A DNA stretch of 64,000 nt from Dictyoglomus sp. (GTDB lineage Bacteria; Dictyoglomota; Dictyoglomia; Dictyoglomales; Dictyoglomaceae), in contig JANXBZ010000011.1 in NCBI GenBank assembly GCA_025060475.1, positions 23,235-87,234 on the forward strand, read 5' to 3'. The translations under genes and the position numbers were made by a program. Below the pieces are notes generated by a model. That model searched no databases. It saw only the letters and a program-made list of their open reading frames with translations, and was not told the origin of the DNA. Positions 45,472-55,714 of this stretch are shown piece by piece; position 1 is the first letter of the stretch, and the number at the start of each line of letters is the position of its first letter.

Positions 45472-48036
45472 ATGGAAAATATGACTCCTTTATATAGACA
45501 ATATAAAAGCATAAAAAGTAAATTTCCTGACTCTATCCTATTATTTAGATTAGGAGATTTTTATGAAGCTTTTGAAGAAGACGCAAAGATTGTCTCTCAA
45601 GAATTAGATATAACTTTAACTTCAAAAGAAATTGGTAAGGGACAAAGAATTCCCATGGCAGGAGTTCCCTATCATGCAGTAGAAAGCTACTTAGCAAAAT
45701 TAGTAAATAAAAAATATAAAGTTGCTATATGTGAACAAATGGAAGATCCATCTAAAGCAAAAGGACTTGTAAAAAGAGAGGTAGTAAGAGTTATAACTCC
45801 AGGAACTATTTTAGAAGATACATTATTAGAAGAAAGAAGTAATAATTATTTGTCTTGTTTATATAGTAAATCTAAAGAAAAAATTGGGCTTTCAAGTATT
45901 GACATATCTACAGGAGAATTCATCGCTACCCAATGGATTGGAAATGATGTTGAAGATATTATATTTTCAGAATTAATAAGATTAAAACCAAGGGAAATTC
46001 TCATTAATTTGGATTTTTCTGAAAATCATCCAGAGCTTTTAGAAGAGATAAAAAAATCCTTAGATCCTAAAATTACATTTCTTTCTGAAGAATATTTTGA
46101 AAATAAACCAGACTATCCAATAGAGTTTAAATTCTCCGAAGAACTTGCACTAAAATCTGGATATTGCATTCTTAATTATATAAAAGAAGTAATGTTTACT
46201 ATACCAACTCATATATCAAAAGTAGAGTTCTACCAACCACAACAATATCTAATTTTAGATAGTACTGCAATAAAGCATTTAGAGCTTTTAGAAACTATTA
46301 GAGAAGGACAAAGAAAGGGAAGCCTTCTTTGGGTTTTAGATAAAACACTAACATCTATGGGCTCAAGACTTTTAAAAAAATGGATCCTTCAACCATTACT
46401 TCATATATCTATGATCAAAGAAAGACAATCCGCAATTTCCGAGCTTTTAGAAAAAGAAAAAGTAAGACGAGATTTTGAAAAAATTTTGGAAGTTTTTCCT
46501 GATTTAGAAAGATTAAATTCAAGGATAAATTATAATTCAGCGACACCAAAGGAATTAATATCTTTAAGACAAGCTTTATCATATCTTTCTCAAGTAAAAA
46601 ATCTAATGAAAGAATTCGAATCAAAAAGATTAGTACAATTAAGAAAGGAAATTCCTGATTTAGAATCCCTTTATGAACTTTTAGAAAAGGCTATTGTTGA
46701 TAATCCTCCATCTACCTTAAGAGAAGGTGGATATATAAAAGAAGGTTTTTCTGCAGAATTAGATGAATTGAGAAAAATATTAAAGGAGAGTAAAAACTGG
46801 CTTATAGATTTAGAAAATAGAGAAAGAGCAAGAACAGGTATTAAATCCTTAAAAATAGGTTATAATCAGGTATTTGGATATTACATTGAGGTAACAAAAG
46901 CAAATTTAAACTTAGTTCCTGATGATTATATAAGAAAACAAACCTTGACAAATGCAGAAAGATTTATAACCCCTGAATTAAAGAATTTTGAAAGTAACAT
47001 ATTAAGAGCAGAAGAAAATATTCAGAGATTGGAGGAGGAATTATTCCAAAAAATAAGATCAGAAGTAGTAAAATATTCAAAAGATATTATGACTCTGGCT
47101 CAAATCATTGCAGAAATTGATGTTTATATAGCTCTTTCCAAGTGTGCCCGCGAATACAATTATGTGTGTCCTCAAATAACTTCGGATTATGAGATAATAA
47201 TCAAAAAAGGAAGACATCCTGTATTAGAGAAAATTCTTCCTGCAGGAAGTTTTGTTCCTAATGATACCTATCTTTCTAAAGATAAATTTATTCATCTTAT
47301 TACAGGCCCTAATATGGCTGGAAAGTCAACTTATATAAGACAGATTGCATTAATAGTTATAATGGCTCAAATGGGTTCCTTTATTCCTGCAGAGGAAGCC
47401 AAAATTGGTATTGTTGACAGAATATTTACAAGAATTGGAGCATGGGATGATATCTCTTCAGGAGAAAGTACCTTTTTTGTTGAAATGAAAGAAGTGGGAA
47501 ATATCCTGAAAAATGCAAGGGAAAGAAGTCTTATTATCTTAGATGAGGTAGGAAGAGGTACAAGTACCTATGATGGAATAAGTATTGCATGGGCAGTAGT
47601 AGAGTATATTCATAAAAAAATAAAAGCAAAAACTCTCTTTGCTACTCATTATCATGAACTAACAGAACTAGAAAAAGATTTAAAAAATTTAAAAAACTTA
47701 AGTGTATTAGTTCAAGAAAAGGGTAAAGAAGTTATATTCTTACACAAGATTGTGGAAAAACCTTCTGATAAAAGTTATGGAATATATGTGGCCCAACTCG
47801 CGGAGTTACCTAATGAAATAATAGAAAGAGCTCAAAAAATTCTATTTCAATTAGAAAAGAAAAGAGAATTGGCTAAAAAAGAAGTAGAACAATTGCCTTT
47901 ATTTTCCTCTATAAGTAATTCCTACCTAGAGAAGATTAAAAGGGATTTAGAAGAATTAGATATCAATAATTTAACTCCAATTGATGCACTACTTAAGATT
48001 AGTCAGTGGAAAGAATTATTAAAAAATTATGGGTAA
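45472..48036 (+). CDS. mutS: DNA mismatch repair protein MutS
   Basis: MutS finds base mismatches. The 854-residue protein has the mismatch-reading F-x-E in RLGDFYEAFEED at the N-terminus, the clamp and lever helices, Walker A GPNMAGKSTYIRQ near 612 and DEVGRGTSTYDG. It is a full MutS1. The AAGGAG site is 9 nt before ATG. It overlaps mutL by 8 nt. Confidence 0.97.
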   Translation: MENMTPLYRQYKSIKSKFPDSILLFRLGDFYEAFEEDAKIVSQELDITLTSKEIGKGQRIPMAGVPYHAVESYLAKLVNKKYKVAICEQMEDPSKAKGLVKREVVRVITPGTILEDTLLEERSNNYLSCLYSKSKEKIGLSSIDISTGEFIATQWIGNDVEDIIFSELIRLKPREILINLDFSENHPELLEEIKKSLDPKITFLSEEYFENKPDYPIEFKFSEELALKSGYCILNYIKEVMFTIPTHISKVEFYQPQQYLILDSTAIKHLELLETIREGQRKGSLLWVLDKTLTSMGSRLLKKWILQPLLHISMIKERQSAISELLEKEKVRRDFEKILEVFPDLERLNSRINYNSATPKELISLRQALSYLSQVKNLMKEFESKRLVQLRKEIPDLESLYELLEKAIVDNPPSTLREGGYIKEGFSAELDELRKILKESKNWLIDLENRERARTGIKSLKIGYNQVFGYYIEVTKANLNLVPDDYIRKQTLTNAERFITPELKNFESNILRAEENIQRLEEELFQKIRSEVVKYSKDIMTLAQIIAEIDVYIALSKCAREYNYVCPQITSDYEIIIKKGRHPVLEKILPAGSFVPNDTYLSKDKFIHLITGPNMAGKSTYIRQIALIVIMAQMGSFIPAEEAKIGIVDRIFTRIGAWDDISSGESTFFVEMKEVGNILKNARERSLIILDEVGRGTSTYDGISIAWAVVEYIHKKIKAKTLFATHYHELTELEKDLKNLKNLSVLVQEKGKEVIFLHKIVEKPSDKSYGIYVAQLAELPNEIIERAQKILFQLEKKRELAKKEVEQLPLFSSISNSYLEKIKRDLEELDINNLTPIDALLKISQWKELLKNYG

Positions 48037-49729
48037 GATTCAAATTCTTTCAGAGAATATAAGAAATAAAATATCTGCTGGAGAAGTAGTAGAGAGGCCT
48101 GTTTCTGTAGTAAAGGAACTTGTAGAAAACTCTATAGATGCCAATGCAAACAAAATTATAATCGAGATAAAATCCTCAGGTAATGACCTTATAGGAGTTA
48201 TAGATAATGGAGAGGGAATGGAAAGAGAAGATGCTTTATTAGCTATAAAGCCTTTTACCACAAGTAAAATTAGGAGAGAAGAGGATTTAAACTGCATAAA
48301 AACCTTAGGATTTAGGGGTGAGGCTCTATCAAGTATTGCTAGTGTATCAAAAATGGAAATAAGAACAAAACCAGAGATAGGGCAGGGGACTTATTTAAAA
48401 GTTTATGGAGGGGAAATAAAAGAGGTAAATCCTTGGGAAGGAGATAAGGGAACATCTGTTAGAGTATTTGATTTATTTTACAATGTTCCTGTTAGAAAAA
48501 AGTTTTTGAAAAGTCCTCTAACTGAAGGACGATTAATTTTAGAATTTGTACAAAAAATAGCATTATGTTATCCAGAAATATCTTTCAAATATGTTCAAGA
48601 TGAAAAGGACAGATTTTTAACTTCAGGGAATGGAAAAATAGAAGATGTAATATTAGAATTATTTGGCGAGGAGGTTCTTGATAACCTTATTTCTTTTGAA
48701 AATGAGAAGGGAAACTATAAGATAAAAGGATTTATTTCCATACCCTATAAACTCTTGTTTTCAAAACCTCAAGATATGATTTTTCTTAATAGAAGAATTA
48801 TTAAGAATTCCTCTATTCTTCAGGGAATAAAGGAAGGATATTCTCAAAGATTAAAGGAAAACCTTTATCCCTTTGTTATAATAAATCTTTTTATTCCCTA
48901 TGAAGAAGTTGATGTTAACGTTCATCCTACCAAAAGAGAAGTAAAATTTCACAGAGAAAGAGAAGTTATAGATTTTATAGCTCAATCTATAAAATCAGCT
49001 TTAGACGAACATGAGGAAGAAAGAAGAAAAAAGGTATTTCCAGTAACTAAAGAAAGAAAAGAAAAAGAGGAAAAAATTAAGACTAATAACTTGAAGCTTC
49101 CATTGTTAGAAAGCAGTGTAAAATATATAGAAAAATCTTCTTATCTTTTTCCAAGCTTTTTAGATTTTAATATTGTGGGACAAGTTTTTAATAATTATCT
49201 TTTAATAGAATACAAAGATAAGCTTCTTATTATTGATCAACATGCAGCCCATGAGAGAATTAAATATGAAGAATTAAAAAAGAAAAGAGAAAAAAATCTA
49301 ATAGAAGGAAACGAGATAATTTTTCCTCTAATTATTGAGTTATCAAAAGAGGAGAAAAAAATTTTACAAGAAAAACGAGAAATTCTAGAAAGCTTTTCTT
49401 TTTATTGGGAAGATTTTGGACCAGAAAATATAAGAATTACAAGTATACCTAATGAATTTATAAATCTTGATAATTTCTCCTTAGAAAATTTATTTAGAGA
49501 GCTTATTCAAGAATTAAATGAAAAGGATTTAAAAAATTTAGAGGAAAAAATATTAAAAACCATTGCCTGTCATAGTGCCATAAGAAGTGGAGATATATTA
49601 ATAGAAGAAGAAATTCATGCTCTAATTAGAACTATTGTAGATGAAAAAATACCCTTAACATGTCCTCATGGTCGTCCCATAATCTGGGAATTAACTAGAG
49701 AAGAGATAGAAAAAAAATTTCAAAGATGA
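48029..49729 (+). CDS. mutL: DNA mismatch repair protein MutL with endonuclease motif
   Basis: MutL couples mismatch recognition to strand cutting. The 566 residues have the GHKL ATPase motifs ([39 protein letters not shown]) in the N-terminal half and, near residue 401, [16 protein letters not shown], the DQHA(X)2E(X)4E endonuclease motif; [10 protein letters not shown] and CPHGRP near the end complete the metal site. So this MutL can probably nick DNA itself and needs no MutH. Confidence 0.96.
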   Translation: MGKIQILSENIRNKISAGEVVERPVSVVKELVENSIDANANKIIIEIKSSGNDLIGVIDNGEGMEREDALLAIKPFTTSKIRREEDLNCIKTLGFRGEALSSIASVSKMEIRTKPEIGQGTYLKVYGGEIKEVNPWEGDKGTSVRVFDLFYNVPVRKKFLKSPLTEGRLILEFVQKIALCYPEISFKYVQDEKDRFLTSGNGKIEDVILELFGEEVLDNLISFENEKGNYKIKGFISIPYKLLFSKPQDMIFLNRRIIKNSSILQGIKEGYSQRLKENLYPFVIINLFIPYEEVDVNVHPTKREVKFHREREVIDFIAQSIKSALDEHEEERRKKVFPVTKERKEKEEKIKTNNLKLPLLESSVKYIEKSSYLFPSFLDFNIVGQVFNNYLLIEYKDKLLIIDQHAAHERIKYEELKKKREKNLIEGNEIIFPLIIELSKEEKKILQEKREILESFSFYWEDFGPENIRITSIPNEFINLDNFSLENLFRELIQELNEKDLKNLEEKILKTIACHSAIRSGDILIEEEIHALIRTIVDEKIPLTCPHGRPIIWELTREEIEKKFQR

Positions 49730-50661
49730 GAATTCCCATCGTTATTATATTAGGTCCAACAGGAGTAGGAAAAACAAAACTATCTATCAAATTAGCTCCT
49801 CTTATTTCTGGCGAAATAATTTCGGTAGATTCTATGCAAGTTTATAAAGAAATGGATATAGGAACAGCAAAACCCTCAAAAGAAGAAATGGAAGAGGTTC
49901 CTCATCATCTTATAGATATAGTTCCTCCAGACTATCCTTTTACTTCTGCAGAGTTTAAAGAAAGAGCAGAAAGAGCTATTTATGATATTTACAAAAGGGG
50001 TAAAATTCCAATTTTAGTTGGGGGTACTGCATTATATTTCAAAGTTTTACTGGGAGATTTTTCTCCTCCTTATATACCTCCTGATTACGAATTAAGAAGA
50101 AAGCTCCGTGAAGTTTTAAACAAAGATGGAGAAATAGCTCTTTATTCTAAGCTAAAAGAAATAGATCCCATCTCATCTCAAAAGATTCATCCCCATGATC
50201 ACAAGAGAATAATAAGGGCTCTAGAAGTATATATGAAGACAGGAAAACCTATAAGCGAACTTGCAGGAAAAGAAAAAAAAGAAAATTTTTTATATACAAA
50301 GATAGGACTTTACCTTCCTAAGGAAATTCACTTAAAAATTTTAGAGGAAAGAGTCGAGAAAATGTTTGAAATGGGATTAATAGAAGAAGTAAGAAGACTT
50401 TGGATGAAAGGAATAGATGAAAACTGTGTATCTATGCAAGGTATAGGATATAAAGAAATTTTAGGATATCTTAAAGGAAAATATTCTCAAGATGAAGCAA
50501 AAAGATTAATTATCAAAAGGACAAAACTGTTTGTTAAAAGACAATTTACTTGGTTTAAGAAGGATAAAGAAATTACGTGGTTTAATGTAATAGACTATAC
50601 TTTCGATCAACTTATCTCAGTTATTTATGATAAAATCATTAAAGACTTGAATTTATATTAA
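49726..50661 (+). CDS. miaA: tRNA dimethylallyltransferase MiaA
   Basis: MiaA adds the isopentenyl group to A37 of tRNAs, the substrate for MiaB. The 311 residues start with the P-loop [15 protein letters not shown], followed by [30 protein letters not shown] and the late [15 protein letters not shown]. It overlaps mutL via ATGA. It is the fourth gene after the kinase and forms a functional pair with miaB. Confidence 0.96.
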   Translation: MRIPIVIILGPTGVGKTKLSIKLAPLISGEIISVDSMQVYKEMDIGTAKPSKEEMEEVPHHLIDIVPPDYPFTSAEFKERAERAIYDIYKRGKIPILVGGTALYFKVLLGDFSPPYIPPDYELRRKLREVLNKDGEIALYSKLKEIDPISSQKIHPHDHKRIIRALEVYMKTGKPISELAGKEKKENFLYTKIGLYLPKEIHLKILEERVEKMFEMGLIEEVRRLWMKGIDENCVSMQGIGYKEILGYLKGKYSQDEAKRLIIKRTKLFVKRQFTWFKKDKEITWFNVIDYTFDQLISVIYDKIIKDLNLY

Positions 50662-50712
50662 GTTCATGTTTAACTACTAAAACTTAAAAAAAAGAAAGGC
50701 GGTGTTAAATAA

Positions 50713-51918
50713 ATGTTTAAAAAAGCAAAAAGAATTGAGAATCTTCCTCCATATTTATTTGCAAGAATAGATCAGTTAAAGGAGGAAGCAATAAGAAAAG
50801 GAATAGATGTTATAAGTTTAGGAATTGGAGATCCTGATCAACCTACTCCCCTTCCTATTATAGAAAAGTTATGTGAAGAAGCATTAAATCCAGAGAATCA
50901 TAGATATCCATCCTACGAGGGGCTTTTAGAGTATAGAAAAGCTGTAGCAGACTGGTATAAATATAGATTTAATGTAGATTTAGATCCTAAAACTGAAGTT
51001 TTATCTCTAATAGGATCAAAAGAAGGACTAGTTCATATGCTCTGGGGAGTCATTGATGAGGGTGATGGAGTTCTTTGTCCTGATCCTGGATATCCAGTAT
51101 ATAAAATAGCGACAATACTCGCAGGAGGAATTCCATATCCCATTCCTTTAAAAGCTGAAAATAATTTTCTTCCAAGATGGGAAGATTTAGATACTCAGAT
51201 TGTAAAGAAGTGTAAAGCTATGTTTTTAAATTATCCTAGTAATCCTACTGGTGCGGTAATAGATAAGAAAGGATTAGAAGAAGCAGTATTCTTCGCAAGA
51301 GAAAATAACTTAATGATTTTTTATGACAATGCATACTCAGAAATTACTTTTGATGGATTTATTGCTCCAAGTATTTTAGAAATACCATCTGCAAAAGAAA
51401 TCGCTATAGAATTTGGATCTTTATCAAAAACCTTTAATATGACAGGATGGAGAATTGGTTATGCTGTGGGAAATTCTGAGCTTATTTCAATACTTTCAAC
51501 TATTAAGACCAATGTAGATTCTGGAGTATTTCAAGCAATACAGTATGCTGGAATTACTGCACTAAATAATCTAAGGGAACATCCAAAAAACAGTGCAAAA
51601 ATATATCAAAAAAGAAGGGATATGGTCCTTTCTGCTTTTGAAGATTTAGGAGTTCCAATTATTCCTCCAAAAGGAACTTTTTATGTTTGGGTGCCTGTAC
51701 CTCAGGGATTTACATCTACCGATTTTTCTGCTCTTCTTCTTGAGGAAGTTGGAGTACTGGTTGTTCCTGGAATTGGATATGGAGAGTACGGAGAAGGATA
51801 TATAAGAATATCTACAACCATAAAGGAAGATAGATTAATAACTGCTTTAGAGAGAATAAGAAATTTCTTAAGGAGGGATGATTGGAAATCGAGAAAGCCA
51901 TCCTTGTTGTTAAAATAG
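50713..51918 (+). CDS. dapL: LL-diaminopimelate aminotransferase
   Basis: This PLP enzyme makes LL-diaminopimelate in one step from tetrahydrodipicolinate, feeding lysine and peptidoglycan. The 401 residues have LGIGDPDQPTP, NYPSNPTGAV, and the PLP lysine in SLSKTFNMTGWRIGYAVG. The sequence resembles the DapL2 type; a related aminotransferase of other specificity is possible. It lies between miaA and hflX, and its 3' end overlaps hflX by 37 nt. Confidence 0.85.
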   Translation: MFKKAKRIENLPPYLFARIDQLKEEAIRKGIDVISLGIGDPDQPTPLPIIEKLCEEALNPENHRYPSYEGLLEYRKAVADWYKYRFNVDLDPKTEVLSLIGSKEGLVHMLWGVIDEGDGVLCPDPGYPVYKIATILAGGIPYPIPLKAENNFLPRWEDLDTQIVKKCKAMFLNYPSNPTGAVIDKKGLEEAVFFARENNLMIFYDNAYSEITFDGFIAPSILEIPSAKEIAIEFGSLSKTFNMTGWRIGYAVGNSELISILSTIKTNVDSGVFQAIQYAGITALNNLREHPKNSAKIYQKRRDMVLSAFEDLGVPIIPPKGTFYVWVPVPQGFTSTDFSALLLEEVGVLVVPGIGYGEYGEGYIRISTTIKEDRLITALERIRNFLRRDDWKSRKPSLLLK

Positions 51919-53123
51919 GAGATAATGAAGGTTTAGAAGAATTAAAGCTTTTATCTAAAACTGCAGGAGCAAAGGTAGAAGATATAGTTTTTTACAGAAA
52001 AGATTCCATTAATCCCTCTTACTTTATAAGTAGGGGAAAATTAGAAGAATTAGAAGAAAAAGTTTTAAAAAACAAATCAGAACTTGTGATTTTTAATGAA
52101 GATCTATCTCCTACTCAGTTAAAAAACTTAGAAAAGATAATACCTTGTAAAATTATTGATAGAACAACTTTAATATTAGATATTTTTGCCCAGCACGCAA
52201 GAACAAAAGAAGGTAAGATTCAAGTAGAGCTTGCTCAATTAGAATATCTATTGCCAAGACTTGTGGGAAGGGGAGAAGTATTATCTCGTCTTGGAGGAGG
52301 AATTGGAACAAGAGGTCCTGGGGAAACAAAACTTGAAGTAGATAGAAGAAAAATAAGAAGAAGAATATATACTCTAAAAGAACAATTAAAAGAAGTACAA
52401 AAGGAAAGAGAAGTTCAGAGAAAAAATAGAAGAGATATTTATCAAGTAGCATTGGTAGGATACACCAACGTAGGAAAGTCATCCCTTTTTAATCTTCTTA
52501 CTCATTCTAATGTAAAGGTTGAAGATCAATTATTTGCCACTTTAGATCCAACTGTAAGAAAAGTTAGATTAGAAAATAATTGGGAATTTCTTATAATAGA
52601 CACTGTAGGATTTATTAAAAATCTACCCCCATCCTTAATGACTGCTTTTCGAGCAACGCTTGAAGAGGTTTTATATGTTGACTTAATCGTTCATCTAATA
52701 GATATCTCAAATCCAAACTTTGTAAAACAAATAGAGGTGGTAGAAAAAATACTTGAGGAAATTGGTGTAGAAAATAAACCTATAATTAGAGCGTATAATA
52801 AAATCGATCTTATATCAAGAGAAAGACTTTTAGAAATTAAAAAAACTCTTGATTTTTATCCTTCTGTTTTTATCTCTGTTATTAAAAACCAAGGAATAGA
52901 TAAATTAAAGAAGCTAATAATAAAAAATCTTTTAAAAGGAACACGAAGATACACTCTAAGTATAGACTACAACTTATGGAAAGACTTTCAGAAATATACA
53001 GGAAAAATATATATAGAAAAACAGGAATTTAATGAAAAAGGAGTAAAAGTTTGGGCACGAATACCTAAGGAATATAAAAGAGAATGTTTACCATATATAA
53101 AAAAGAATAAAGCTTTAGCTTAA
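51882..53123 (+). CDS. hflX: Ribosome-associated GTPase HflX
   Basis: HflX splits stalled 70S ribosomes and helps recover from heat stress in characterised bacteria. The 413 residues have GGGIGTRGPGETKLEVDRR, a helical linker, G1 VGYTNVGKSSLFNLLT (near 191), DTVGFIKNLPPSL and the G4-like NKIDL. TTG 51882 follows AAGGAGGG. Its end overlaps a convergent gene by 9 nt. Confidence 0.93.
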   Translation: MEIEKAILVVKIGDNEGLEELKLLSKTAGAKVEDIVFYRKDSINPSYFISRGKLEELEEKVLKNKSELVIFNEDLSPTQLKNLEKIIPCKIIDRTTLILDIFAQHARTKEGKIQVELAQLEYLLPRLVGRGEVLSRLGGGIGTRGPGETKLEVDRRKIRRRIYTLKEQLKEVQKEREVQRKNRRDIYQVALVGYTNVGKSSLFNLLTHSNVKVEDQLFATLDPTVRKVRLENNWEFLIIDTVGFIKNLPPSLMTAFRATLEEVLYVDLIVHLIDISNPNFVKQIEVVEKILEEIGVENKPIIRAYNKIDLISRERLLEIKKTLDFYPSVFISVIKNQGIDKLKKLIIKNLLKGTRRYTLSIDYNLWKDFQKYTGKIYIEKQEFNEKGVKVWARIPKEYKRECLPYIKKNKALA

Positions 53124-53130
53124 AAGCTTT
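53109..53130. terminator. Possible bidirectional terminator hairpin
   Basis: AAAGCTTT at 53109-53116 and 53123-53130 can pair, with loop AGCTTA, between two convergent genes that overlap here. The stem is only AT-rich with weak T tracts, so it is a modest candidate. Confidence 0.3.
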
Positions 53131-53801
53131 GCCATCGTTTCACCATTGGGAAGCATTCCTGTATCATTATTAAAAAATATATATACCTTTTCAGGAGAAA
53201 GATTTTTTATTTTTTCTGCAATTTCTTTTAATTCTTCTTCAGTATATACATAAGAATACCATTTTTCTTTTCCATGGAACCTAAGATATAAAATATCTGT
53301 AGTCATAACCAAGTCATTAGGTAATTTTGGGGCATTGACAGATACAAAGGTTATTTTGCATTCTTTAAACTTTTCATAATGTTTCTCTGTAAACCAGTCG
53401 CTACTTCTTGGTTCAAAAGCAAATCTCTTTTCTAATTTTGTATAAATTGCAAACTCTAAAACCCTATTTATATTTTCTGATTTAAAACTTGGGGGTACTT
53501 GAAAAAGATAAAAATCAATAAAGCTATCTAAAGGAATAAAATAGTTTTGAAATTTATTCCATTGTTCCTTTGCAAGCTCATTCAATCTGTGAATGTGAGT
53601 TATTGATCTATGAACCTTTATAACAAATCTCAACCTTTCTCCAAATTTTGCCCAAGATTTTATAAAACTTTCGTAAGGAAAACGATAAAAGGTAGAATTC
53701 ACTTCAACAGCATTAAAAGGAGTATTTTCAATGTACCATTGAAGATTTTTTTTAGGATTCCAGAAATAACTCCATCCCGAAGTTCCAATAAAAACCTTCA
53801 T
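53115..53801 (-). CDS. DUF72 family protein
   Basis: The 228-residue protein matches the DUF72 (YecE-like) family: FIGTSGWSYFWNPKKNL at the start, FNAVEVNSTFYRFP, RSITHIHRLNELAKEQWNKF, FAFEPRSSDWF and YIFFNNDTG. The fold is a TIM-like barrel; the biochemical role is not known. It is read divergently from the WYL regulator gene and ends convergently with hflX. Confidence 0.85.
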   Translation of the reverse strand: MKVFIGTSGWSYFWNPKKNLQWYIENTPFNAVEVNSTFYRFPYESFIKSWAKFGERLRFVIKVHRSITHIHRLNELAKEQWNKFQNYFIPLDSFIDFYLFQVPPSFKSENINRVLEFAIYTKLEKRFAFEPRSSDWFTEKHYEKFKECKITFVSVNAPKLPNDLVMTTDILYLRFHGKEKWYSYVYTEEELKEIAEKIKNLSPEKVYIFFNNDTGMLPNGETMAKLLS

Positions 53802-53809
53802 TTTTAGAT

Positions 53810-53849
53810 AAATTATATCATAAACTTCGTTTTTTTTGTGATATAATTT
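53810..53849. promoter_or_regulatory. Divergent extended -10 promoters with 11-bp inverted repeat
   Basis: AAATTATATCA (53810-53820) and its exact reverse complement TGATATAATTT (53839-53849) are 18 nt apart. Each arm contains an extended -10, TGATATAAT: one on the minus strand (TATAAT 53817-53812) for the DUF72 gene, one on the plus strand (53842-53847) for the WYL regulator. The repeat may be an operator or simply two copies of a strong promoter element. Confidence 0.7.
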
Positions 53850-53881
53850 TTAACAAAAAGGATCGAAGGGGACAGTTATAA

Positions 53882-54868
53882 TTGGCGAGAAAAAATATTG
53901 ATATTAGACGTCCATCATTATTAACTAAATTATACGAACTATATAAAGCTATAGAATCTAAAAATTTCCCCAGCAACGAAGACCTTCAAAGAAAACTAGA
54001 AGTAAGCGAAAAAACCATTGATAGATATATTGCAATTTTAAGAGATAAATTCAGTGCCCCTATTAAATATGACCGATATAAAAAAGGATATTACCTCGAT
54101 GAAAAATGGGAATTTCCATTTCCAAAACTTACTGAGGGAGAAATATTCTCTCTTTTAATCTCTATAAACTTAATTGAGGAATTTAAAAATACACCCTTAG
54201 AAGATACATTAAAGAGTCTTTCCCAAAAATTAGAGCTTCTTTTGCCCGAAGAAATAACCATAAGATCTAAAGAAGTAGAGATGATTCTTTCAGTATCCCT
54301 TTCTCCAATAAAAATGAAAGTTAATATAAAAGAAACTTTCGAAAAGATATTTTCTGCAATAAGAAGTAAAAAAAGAATTCTTATTAATTACTACTCCATA
54401 GAAAGAAATGAGATAACAGAACGAAAAATAGATCCCTATCATATTTATAACTATGAGGGAGTTTGGTATTTTTGTGGTTATTGTCATTTAAGGAAGGAAA
54501 TAAGAGATTTTGCTTTAGATAGAATACAAAAAATAAAAATCCTTTTAGAACCTTTTGAATTTCCAAAGGATTTTGATGCAAAGGAATATCTTTCTAAAGC
54601 TTTTAGAATGTATAAAGGAGCTATTCAAAGAGTAAAAATTCTGTTTGATTCCTATCAAGCAAGATGGATAAAAGAAAGAATATGGCATGAGAACCAGAAA
54701 ATAACAGAGCTTGATAATGGAGAAATAATATTTGAAATAGAAGGTCACCCTGAAGAGTTAAAAAGATGGGTATTAAGTTATGGAAAACATGCAAAAGTTC
54801 TTGAACCAGAAAGTTTTAGAGAAAAGATAGAAAGAGAACTAAAGGACTCTTTAAAAAATTATGAATAA
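53882..54868 (+). CDS. WYL-domain transcriptional regulator
   Basis: The 328 residues have an N-terminal winged helix (about 10-75, NEDLQRKLEVSEKTIDRYIA) and a WYL domain (about 145-215: KRILINYYSIERNEITERKI, then WYFCGYCHLRKEIRDFALDR) plus a C-terminal WCX-type part. WYL regulators often neighbour CRISPR-Cas loci, and one in Synechocystis (Sll7009) represses a type I-D system. This gene lies 63 nt before cas6 and is its likely regulator, possibly sensing nucleic acid or a nucleotide. The start TTG 53882 has AAGGGG about 11 nt upstream. Confidence 0.85.
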   Translation: MARKNIDIRRPSLLTKLYELYKAIESKNFPSNEDLQRKLEVSEKTIDRYIAILRDKFSAPIKYDRYKKGYYLDEKWEFPFPKLTEGEIFSLLISINLIEEFKNTPLEDTLKSLSQKLELLLPEEITIRSKEVEMILSVSLSPIKMKVNIKETFEKIFSAIRSKKRILINYYSIERNEITERKIDPYHIYNYEGVWYFCGYCHLRKEIRDFALDRIQKIKILLEPFEFPKDFDAKEYLSKAFRMYKGAIQRVKILFDSYQARWIKERIWHENQKITELDNGEIIFEIEGHPEELKRWVLSYGKHAKVLEPESFREKIERELKDSLKNYE

Positions 54869-54931
54869 AAATTTCTTAAGGTCTAATAATGACCTTTTAG
54901 TAGTGTATAAGGATAATTAGGAGTGATTTTT

Positions 54932-55714
54932 ATGAGAATAAAATTAGTATATGAAAGCCTTGAGGATAAAGATATAATTCTTCCATGCCATTATAATTAC
55001 TATCTTCAAACTTTAATATATAATACTTTTTCTTCACACATTGCTAAGTGGCTTCACGACGAAGGATTTTTATTTGGTAAAAGAAGATTTAAACTTTTTA
55101 CCTTTTCTCGTATCCTTGAAAAGGGAAAGATTATCTTCAAGAATAATGGAACAAAGTACTTAAACTTTGGTAGAAAAATAACCTTTTACTTTTCATCCCC
55201 TATAGATGATATAGTAGGAAACTTAGGAGAAAGAGCCTTCAGAGAAAGAGAGTTTTCAGTTTATAAAAACAAAGTGTATATCTCACAACTCGAAATTCTT
55301 CTTCCACCAAAAATTGAAGAAAAAATTTATATAAAAATGCTTTCTCCGCTTACTATTTATAGCACTTTTATAAAAAATGGCTCTAAAATTATTCATTTTT
55401 ATAGACCAAATGAAAAGGAATTCTCAAGACTTATAGAGGAAAATGCAAAGAAAAAATCTCAAATTTTTTATAAAGAAATTCCCAAAGAAGGATATTTAAA
55501 TATAAGACCTTATAAATTCTCTTTAGAAAAAAACAGAAAAATAGTTCTTTTTAAAAATACCCCCATAGAAGGATGGACAGGAATATTTGAACTTTTAGGA
55601 GATCCTAAGCTTATAAGAATAACCTATGAAGCAGGTTTAGGTAGCAAAAATTCAGAAGGTTTTGGCATGTGGGAAATATGGAGAGAAAAGGAGGACGAGA
55701 AAGATGCTGAGTAA
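54932..55714 (+). CDS. cas6: CRISPR pre-crRNA endoribonuclease Cas6
   Basis: Cas6 cuts the repeat RNA to make crRNAs with an 8-nt 5' handle. The 260 residues end with the glycine-rich loop GLGSKNSEGFG, typical of Cas6, within a double ferredoxin-like fold. ATG 54932 follows AGGAG at 8 nt and is preferred to a GTG at 54923. The 3' end overlaps cas8b by 11 nt. It is the first gene of the locus after the WYL regulator; no good promoter consensus is seen in the 63-nt gap, only TATAAG at 54906. Confidence 0.9.
   Translation: MRIKLVYESLEDKDIILPCHYNYYLQTLIYNTFSSHIAKWLHDEGFLFGKRRFKLFTFSRILEKGKIIFKNNGTKYLNFGRKITFYFSSPIDDIVGNLGERAFREREFSVYKNKVYISQLEILLPPKIEEKIYIKMLSPLTIYSTFIKNGSKIIHFYRPNEKEFSRLIEENAKKKSQIFYKEIPKEGYLNIRPYKFSLEKNRKIVLFKNTPIEGWTGIFELLGDPKLIRITYEAGLGSKNSEGFGMWEIWREKEDEKDAE

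Noticed and set aside
52153..52482. A 109-codon open frame antisense to hflX
   Set aside because: Leu/Phe-rich translation opposite a charged GTPase region; hydrophobicity comes from the antisense of Lys/Glu codons.
54878..54896. Hairpin AAGGTC/GACCTT after the WYL gene as a terminator
   Set aside because: Only 6 bp and followed by just four T; too weak to separate the regulator from the cas genes.
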